NCBI GenBank assembly: GCA_003155795.1
Contig: PMEM01000056.1
Span: 608-38,641 of the forward strand
Origin: Gemmatimonadota bacterium
Lineage (GTDB): Bacteria; Gemmatimonadota; Gemmatimonadetes; Gemmatimonadales; Gemmatimonadaceae
DNA length: 38,034 nt
Direction of reading: 5' to 3'
This document shows positions 33,500 through 38,034 of the stretch, piece by piece. Each line of letters opens with the position of its first letter. Positions within the stretch are counted from its first letter, which is position 1. The notes below the pieces were generated by a model that saw only the letters and a program-made list of their open reading frames with translations, made no database searches and was not told the origin of the DNA. Position numbers and translations under genes: made by a program.

Positions 33500-35464
33500 A
33501 TGATCAGGATCAAGCAGTATTTCCTTCTCGGAGCGGCGACGTTTCTCGCCATTGTTCCGACGTTGTCAGCGCAACGCGGAACGCCTCGCGACACGGTGCT
33601 GGTGGCACATCGCGATTCGCTGGAGAAAGCGCTCGAGGCGGTCGCAGTTATCGACCGCAAATTGATGATCCCGATGCGCGACGGGATGAAGATGCAGTTT
33701 GATGTGTACAGGCCGAAGGATGTGGCCAAGGCGCCCGCGATATTCAGCCGCACCCCGTACAACATGAACTACTGGGATGTGAAGCTGGGTGCTCCGGCAG
33801 ATATGACCGCTGCACTCACCGCAGTGAAGCGGGGTTACGCATACGTCGTTGCGAACGAGCGCGGACACTTCTTCTCCCAGGGGAACTACGACATTCTGGG
33901 ACCACCGCTCACGGATGGTGTCGATGAAATTCAGTGGATCTCATCGCAACCGTGGTCGAACGGAAAGGTCGGCCTGGTGGGATGCTCGTCCACCGCCGAA
34001 TGGCAGATGGGCGTGGCAGCTCAGGCACCCAAGGGACTTGCAGCGATCAATCCGCAGGGATTTGGCGCTGGCATAGGGCGCGTGAAGCCGTATTACGAGC
34101 AGGGCAACTGGTATCGCGGTGGCGCGGTGCAACTTCTGTTCGTCGACTGGCTCGAAGGAGAGCAGAATCAGGTGCGGCCAATGTTCCCGTCGAACACCTC
34201 GCAGGCTGACCTGATTCGCGCGGCGCGGGAGTTCGACCTTGCGCAGCAGTTGCCACCAGTGGATTGGAAGGCAGCATTCTGGCATCTCCCGGTGCAGGAC
34301 ATGATCGAGGCACACGATGGCCCGCACGGGATCTTTGCAGACTCGATGCCCGGTATCGCAACTGGTGGCGCCATGATCAAGCGTACGCCCAACGATCCAG
34401 CATGGTATCGTGGCGGCTTGTTCCATGACGACATGAAGATCAACGTCCCAGGACTGTGGTTCATGTCGTGGTATGACGTATCGATTGGGCCGAACCTTGC
34501 TACGTACAATTACGTGCGCAGAACTGCTGATCCTGCAATCGCGAATCAGCAGTACGCAGTCATTGCGCCAACGCTGCACTGCTCATACACGCGTGCGACA
34601 GAGAACACGATTGTTGGCGAGCGGAGCATGGGCGATGCACGCCTGGATTACAACGCGCTGACGTACGGATGGTTTGACACGTTCCTCAAGGGTGAACACA
34701 CGAGCCTGCTCGATACGCTGCCCAAGGTTCGCTACTATACGATGGGAATCAACAAGTGGCAGACATCCGACACGTGGCCACCAAAGGGTGCAGAACCGAT
34801 GACGTTCTATCTGTCGAGCCAGGGCAAGGCGAACACGCTGAACGGCGACGGACTGCTCACGACTTCGGCCCCGGCCAAGGATGCTCCTGACAACTTCACG
34901 TATGATCCGATGCATCCTGTGATGTCGAACGGCGGCAATGTTTGCTGCCAGGCGAATGCACTGACTGGTGGTGCACTGGATCAACGCAAGGCCGAAGAGA
35001 ACGACGGCATTCTGGTGTACAGCACGGAGCCGTTGAAGGCTGGGATGGAAGTGAGCGGGCCCATCCAGTTCACGACCTACGTATCATCTGACCGGAAGGA
35101 CACCGACATCACGGTGAAGCTGATAGATGTGTATCCGGACGGTACCGCGTACAATCTTGACGAGACCATTCAACGTTTGCGTTATCGCGATGGATATGAC
35201 AAGCCGATTGAATTGATGCAGCCCGGCAAGGTGTACAAGGTTGCATTGCAGCCGATGACGACCAGCAATTATTTCGAGGCTGGCCACAGGATCCGGATCG
35301 AAGTTTCGAGCAGCAACTTCCCGCGCTTCGACCGCAACCTCAACACTGGCGGCAATAATTACGACGAGACGGAGAGCTTGATAGCGCACAACAGCGTTCA
35401 TCACTCCAGGCAATATCCTTCGTCCTTGACGATCACTGTTGTGAAGAAACCGAAGGGCAAGTAG
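33500..35464 (+). CDS. Exported CocE/NonD family hydrolase (peptidase S15-like)
   Basis: 654 residues from ATG 33500, preferred because GGGAG lies 5 nt upstream and the protein then begins with a signal peptide (residues 1-25, ending TLSAQ); the frame is open to 33467. The alpha/beta-hydrolase core has [16 protein letters not shown], the [10 protein letters not shown] loop and the nucleophile elbow G161-C-S163-[12 protein letters not shown] and TLHCSYTRA are candidate Asp and His regions. The C-terminal jelly-roll (about 490-650) is that of the S15/CocE family. It is likely to cleave acyl esters, amides or X-Pro peptides in the periplasm or outside. Confidence 0.88.
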   Translation: MIRIKQYFLLGAATFLAIVPTLSAQRGTPRDTVLVAHRDSLEKALEAVAVIDRKLMIPMRDGMKMQFDVYRPKDVAKAPAIFSRTPYNMNYWDVKLGAPADMTAALTAVKRGYAYVVANERGHFFSQGNYDILGPPLTDGVDEIQWISSQPWSNGKVGLVGCSSTAEWQMGVAAQAPKGLAAINPQGFGAGIGRVKPYYEQGNWYRGGAVQLLFVDWLEGEQNQVRPMFPSNTSQADLIRAAREFDLAQQLPPVDWKAAFWHLPVQDMIEAHDGPHGIFADSMPGIATGGAMIKRTPNDPAWYRGGLFHDDMKINVPGLWFMSWYDVSIGPNLATYNYVRRTADPAIANQQYAVIAPTLHCSYTRATENTIVGERSMGDARLDYNALTYGWFDTFLKGEHTSLLDTLPKVRYYTMGINKWQTSDTWPPKGAEPMTFYLSSQGKANTLNGDGLLTTSAPAKDAPDNFTYDPMHPVMSNGGNVCCQANALTGGALDQRKAEENDGILVYSTEPLKAGMEVSGPIQFTTYVSSDRKDTDITVKLIDVYPDGTAYNLDETIQRLRYRDGYDKPIELMQPGKVYKVALQPMTTSNYFEAGHRIRIEVSSSNFPRFDRNLNTGGNNYDETESLIAHNSVHHSRQYPSSLTITVVKKPKGK

Positions 35465-35498
35465 GGAGTCAGCGACGGTCATAACTGATCAAGCGAGG

Positions 35499-35539
35499 CG
35501 GGGCGAGGATGCAGGCAGATCCTCGCCCCGTCCTTTTTT
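35499..35539 (+). terminator. Rho-independent terminator after the hydrolase gene
   Basis: A perfect 12-bp stem (35499-35510 with 35519-35530), an 8-nt loop and the run TCCTTTTTT just after it form a strong intrinsic terminator 35 nt past the stop codon. Confidence 0.93.
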
Positions 35540-35603
35540 CGTTCTTGCAGCAACCTTGCTCGGCGGTTTGAGCCGTTTGCGCGCGGAGGGCCCGACCACC
35601 CGG

Positions 35604-35636
35604 AGTCCGTCCCTACTCCGTCCCTAGTCCGTCCGG
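35604..35636. repeat. Three tandem 11-bp repeats upstream of the TPR gene
   Basis: AGTCCGTCCCT, ACTCCGTCCCT and AGTCCGTCCGG follow each other without gaps. The 11-nt period places each copy on about the same face of the helix. They lie 92 nt before the TPR start codon, after the strong terminator, so they fall in its presumed promoter region. Confidence 0.7.
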
Positions 35637-35727
35637 AGGCGAACATACGGGTGGCAGAGGAGTAGCATGAGAAGCGTTGTGCGGTTGGCAGGTAAATCGC
35701 GCCCCCCACCGGATCAGGAGGAAGACC

Positions 35728-36663
35728 TTGACCACACCGTCCCGTGTTCGTGGAATCGTGTCGGCGACACTGCTGTTCGCCGTGTTACCTGTAATCTCAG
35801 GCGTAGCGTCCGCTCAGGGCGCTGGTCGCTCTGGCCCGTCTTCGGCTATGCGTGAGGCGTCGCAGCTGGATCTGAACGGCGAGACCGCGAAAGCGCGGGT
35901 CATCTTCCAGCACATGATCGATACCGCGACAACACCCGCCTCCAAGGCGGCGGCCCAGCGCGCGATGGCGATGTCCTACGCTGTCGATGGTGACTGCGCG
36001 AATACGATCAAGTACGAGGAATTGGTGATCGCGTACTGGGCGACTCGCGAGGCCGAGGAGCCGCAGAACGCGTTCTATCAGGAGGGAGAGATGGCCAACG
36101 AGGCTGCGCGTGTATGCATCGACGCGGGTGATCTTGCGGCTGCCGACCAGTGGTATCGCAAGGGGTACGAGTTCGGTGTGAAGGAACCGGCTCCGCAGAC
36201 GCATCCCCGGAGTCTCTGGGATTTCCGGCTGGCGCACGCGCTTGGTCGGCTCGCTGCTCGGCGCGGTGACAAGCCCGAAGCGGAGCGACAGATTGCGAAT
36301 GCAAGACGGGCACTGGACAGCGACACAGCGATGGCGGCTCAACAGGAGCGATTCTTCCCGTATCTCGTGGGTTATGTCGCGCTTTACACCAACGATCTAC
36401 CGGCTGCAGAAGCGCAGTTCACGAAAGCGATTGCGATGAAGGGGAACGAGAGGGATCCCTTCATGAATTGCCTGCTGGGGATGACGTACGAGAAGATGGG
36501 TCGGAAGGACGAGGCGGACGCGATATATCGGAAGGCATACGGAATGGCGGCCGGTCACAACCCTCCGGCCGCGTTCGTACGGCCGTTCGTTCGGAAAAAA
36601 CTGGGTGCGGCCGGGTTACCGCAGATTGAAAGAGGCTTTCCGCCTCCCCTTATCAGATTTTGA
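35728..36663 (+). CDS. Exported TPR-repeat protein
   Basis: 311 residues. I chose the TTG at 35728 because a perfect AGGAGG (35716-35721) lies 6 nt before it and the product then begins with a clean signal peptide (GIVSATLLFAVLPVISGVASAQ). The open frame back to 35677 has no such support. The mature protein is alpha-helical with TPR-like pairs: SSAMREASQLDLNGETAKARVIF, DLAAADQWYRKGYEFG, DLPAAEAQFTKAIAM and GRKDEADAIYRKAYGM. It probably acts as a periplasmic scaffold. Bactofilin and zinc-ribbon genes follow on the same strand. Confidence 0.82.
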   Translation: MTTPSRVRGIVSATLLFAVLPVISGVASAQGAGRSGPSSAMREASQLDLNGETAKARVIFQHMIDTATTPASKAAAQRAMAMSYAVDGDCANTIKYEELVIAYWATREAEEPQNAFYQEGEMANEAARVCIDAGDLAAADQWYRKGYEFGVKEPAPQTHPRSLWDFRLAHALGRLAARRGDKPEAERQIANARRALDSDTAMAAQQERFFPYLVGYVALYTNDLPAAEAQFTKAIAMKGNERDPFMNCLLGMTYEKMGRKDEADAIYRKAYGMAAGHNPPAAFVRPFVRKKLGAAGLPQIERGFPPPLIRF

Positions 36664-36828
36664 CCAGTGGTTCCCAAATTCCATGCACTGGACTAGACCT
36701 AATGGTTCGATCTGTGCAGGCAGGAACGCGGTAGCTCGCGCGGCCTGAGTAACAGGGCTTCTGACTCTCCAGTCAGTGGTCGTAATTGTCCGATCTGGCA
36801 AGCATCCATTTATCAGGAGCATCGCACC

Positions 36829-37344
36829 ATGGCAATCTGGAAAGAACAGACCTCGGTCAAAAAGGACTCCCCCCTATCGTTGACGCCAGATCAAGAGGGG
36901 CATCAGCCTCAGGCGACTCCTGATATTCCAGCGGCGCAGGAGCCCGTGCGACGTAATGTCGGCGTGGATAGAAAGAATGCGGAGTCGGTGATCTCCGCCG
37001 GTCTCACCATCGAAGGGACAATCTCCGGCAACGGCGACGTCCGGATTGCGGGCCAGTTCAAGGGTGACGTGAATGTGCAGGGGAGTCTCACCATTGAAGC
37101 CGGTGCGAAGCTCGTGGGCGGCGTGCGCGCGAGCAACGTGATCATCGATGGCGAGCTCGAGGGAAACATCGACGCGGCGACGCGCGTGGAACTGCGCTCG
37201 ACCGGCGTACTGAACGGAAACCTGAATACGGGTTCTCTAACAGTCGCGGCCGGCTCGCGGATGCGTGGGCAGGTCGAGTTTGGATGGTCCAAGGATGGGC
37301 CGCAGAGAAGCGACGTGAAGGCGGAGCACAGCTACGCGTCATGA
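36829..37344 (+). CDS. Bactofilin
   Basis: 171 residues. A hydrophilic N-terminal tail (about 1-48) precedes the DUF583 right-handed beta-helix with its repeating hydrophobic rungs: ISAGLTIEGTISGNGDVRIA, GDVNVQGSLTIEAGAKLVG, ASNVIIDGELEGNID and LRSTGVLNGNLNTGSLTVAA. The C-terminal tail ends about 20 residues later. Bactofilins polymerise without nucleotide into filaments at the inner membrane that guide cell shape or envelope enzymes. AGGAG at 36815-36819 lies 9 nt before the ATG. The 165-nt gap before it (36664-36828) has only minor hairpins. Confidence 0.94.
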   Translation: MAIWKEQTSVKKDSPLSLTPDQEGHQPQATPDIPAAQEPVRRNVGVDRKNAESVISAGLTIEGTISGNGDVRIAGQFKGDVNVQGSLTIEAGAKLVGGVRASNVIIDGELEGNIDAATRVELRSTGVLNGNLNTGSLTVAAGSRMRGQVEFGWSKDGPQRSDVKAEHSYAS

Positions 37345-37397
37345 GGCGCGTTCTGAGTCACTATCCGACGTTGGGGTGACCGACAAATGAGCGTCAC

Positions 37398-37745
37398 ATG
37401 AGCGTGGTAAATCAAAGGACAGTCGGCAAGACGCGGCTCTGTCCTCACTGCAGGGCAACGATTCTCGAAAGTGCCAATGTCTGTCCCGCCTGCAAGCATC
37501 ATCTGCGGTCGGGGCAGTCGGCGGCTGAGAACATGCACCCGAGTTTCAAGGCGTTGAATGTCGAAGGGACGGTGCGACCACCGGCAGCCGGTCAGGCGTG
37601 GGAGTATTCCATGGTGATGTCGATCCGCAATGAACGCGGCGAGGAAGTGTCGCGCCAGGTCGTTGGTGTGGGTGCGCTTCTGCCTACGGAATCGCGCACG
37701 TTTACACTCTCCGTGGAAGTCTTCACGCCAGAACACGAGTGGTGA
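37398..37745 (+). CDS. Zinc-ribbon protein with beta-rich C-terminal domain
   Basis: 115 residues. Two knuckles, CPHCRATILESANVCPACKHHLR (C15, C18, C29, C32), form a zinc ribbon. About 60 residues of beta-strand pattern follow (AWEYSMVMSIRNERGEEVSR, then LLPTESRTFTLSVEVFTP). The second half resembles the small FxLYD/beta-sandwich modules seen after zinc ribbons in envelope proteins, a weak match. No membrane helix is seen. It follows the bactofilin gene by 53 nt on the same strand and may be co-expressed. Function is unknown. Confidence 0.75.
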   Translation: MSVVNQRTVGKTRLCPHCRATILESANVCPACKHHLRSGQSAAENMHPSFKALNVEGTVRPPAAGQAWEYSMVMSIRNERGEEVSRQVVGVGALLPTESRTFTLSVEVFTPEHEW

Positions 37746-37998
37746 GCTAGAGGGAGATAACTGTCTGCCTGGCGTCTTCGCACTGCAGACGGATCCGGAC
37801 CGCCGCCGCCGGCGCCGAGCGGGTCTAGCAGACTTTGAAAGGAGAACAACCAATCCCGTCCTCGTAGTGCAGCGACGTTGTCCGGCGAAAGATATTCCAA
37901 GTCATCGTCATCGCTCATCCCGCTCGGTTCGCTCCGGTTGATCGGATCATTAGAGCAAATGAAGCGTGATGGCGAATCGTTCGTAGTCCGACGAAAGA
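37746..37998. other. Non-coding stretch, no convincing gene
   Basis: No open frame on either strand here has a good start signal plus family similarity. A minus-strand frame of 108 codons (ATG at 37918) begins with an acidic MSDDDD segment, but it runs into the zinc-ribbon gene in antisense and has no clear ribosome site. AAGGAGA at 37839-37845 on the plus strand is not followed by a usable start. Confidence 0.5.
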
Positions 37999-38034
37999 AT
38001 TGTCGCGCATTTTCGCATAATGTCGCGCGACAAT
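37999..38034. promoter_or_regulatory. Paired TGTCGCGC elements forming a 10-bp inverted repeat at the window edge
   Basis: TGTCGCGC occurs at 38001-38008 and 38021-38028, exactly 20 nt apart (two helix turns). ATTGTCGCGC (37999-38008) is also the exact reverse complement of GCGCGACAAT (38025-38034). TGTCGCGCGACA (38021-38032) is itself a 12-bp palindrome. This looks like a two-dimer operator; its target gene probably lies beyond the window. Confidence 0.55.

Noticed and set aside
35604-35636. CRISPR-like repeat array
   Set aside because: Three 11-bp units without spacers; no cas genes.
36735-36805. tRNA-like stretch with GTAGCTC, a CTGACT/AGTCAG stem and TGGTCGTAAT
   Set aside because: The anticodon loop has the wrong size, no 7-bp acceptor stem can be formed and the T-arm sequence is not present.
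37592-37918. Minus-strand 108-codon frame beginning MSDDDD
   Set aside because: Its second half is antisense to the zinc-ribbon gene, it has no good ribosome site and no family similarity.

Overview
The window looks like chromosomal DNA of a moderately GC-rich Gram-negative bacterium. Outer-membrane barrels, a TonB-receptor-like protein, a TolC/MFP/RND efflux set and many Sec or Tat signal peptides all need two membranes. The mix of a secreted BNR/VPS10-type protein, a BlaI/M56 pair whose peptidase carries TonB-plug-like modules, frequent '...AQ' signal-peptide ends and small ECF/anti-sigma operons suggests Gemmatimonadota or a close relative. That placement is inference; no rRNA gene is present. 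I found no insertion sequence, phage gene, CRISPR array, tRNA or rRNA, and no gap between genes exceeds 300 bases.

Layout. 1-1280: two tandem paralogous outer-membrane barrel proteins (the first cut by the window edge) ending in a strong terminator. 1280-3552 (minus): argH, a CrcB/FluC fluoride channel and a DUF190 protein. 3838-7685 (minus): TonB-receptor-like protein, ECF sigma factor and zinc-finger anti-sigma factor. 7782-10181 (plus): four genes encoding two small polytopic membrane proteins and two exported Rieske proteins, a probable electron-transfer module I cannot match to a named system. 10183-12100: argG and argR, divergent, each bounded by a hairpin. 12108-13993 (minus): blaI-like repressor and M56 peptidase. 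14092-14149: tandem 29-bp hairpin repeats. 14158-17334 (minus): a 1058-residue BNR-repeat protein.

17536-24261 is a metabolic and transport stretch: DUF4019 protein, FMN reductase, two small membrane proteins, a DUF1348 protein, two divergent MFS exporters and a zinc alcohol dehydrogenase. 24304-30835 (minus) is a copper/silver CusCBA-type efflux operon preceded by a small exported Cys/Met-rich protein. 31002-33380 (plus) holds a secreted SnoaL-like protein, a protein joining a cytidine-deaminase-like domain to a diphthamide-synthetase-type (DUF71) ATP-PPase domain, and a beta-carbonic anhydrase. 33500-37745 (plus) holds a secreted CocE/S15 hydrolase, a TPR protein, a bactofilin and a zinc-ribbon protein. 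The last 290 bases hold no convincing gene, but a striking repeat/palindrome lies at the very edge.

The most unusual items are the Rieske/membrane module, in which both Rieske proteins carry a CxxC ahead of the twin-arginine signal, and the deaminase-DUF71 fusion. Next are the M56 peptidase with duplicated plug-like modules and several well-formed operators with no adjacent regulator.
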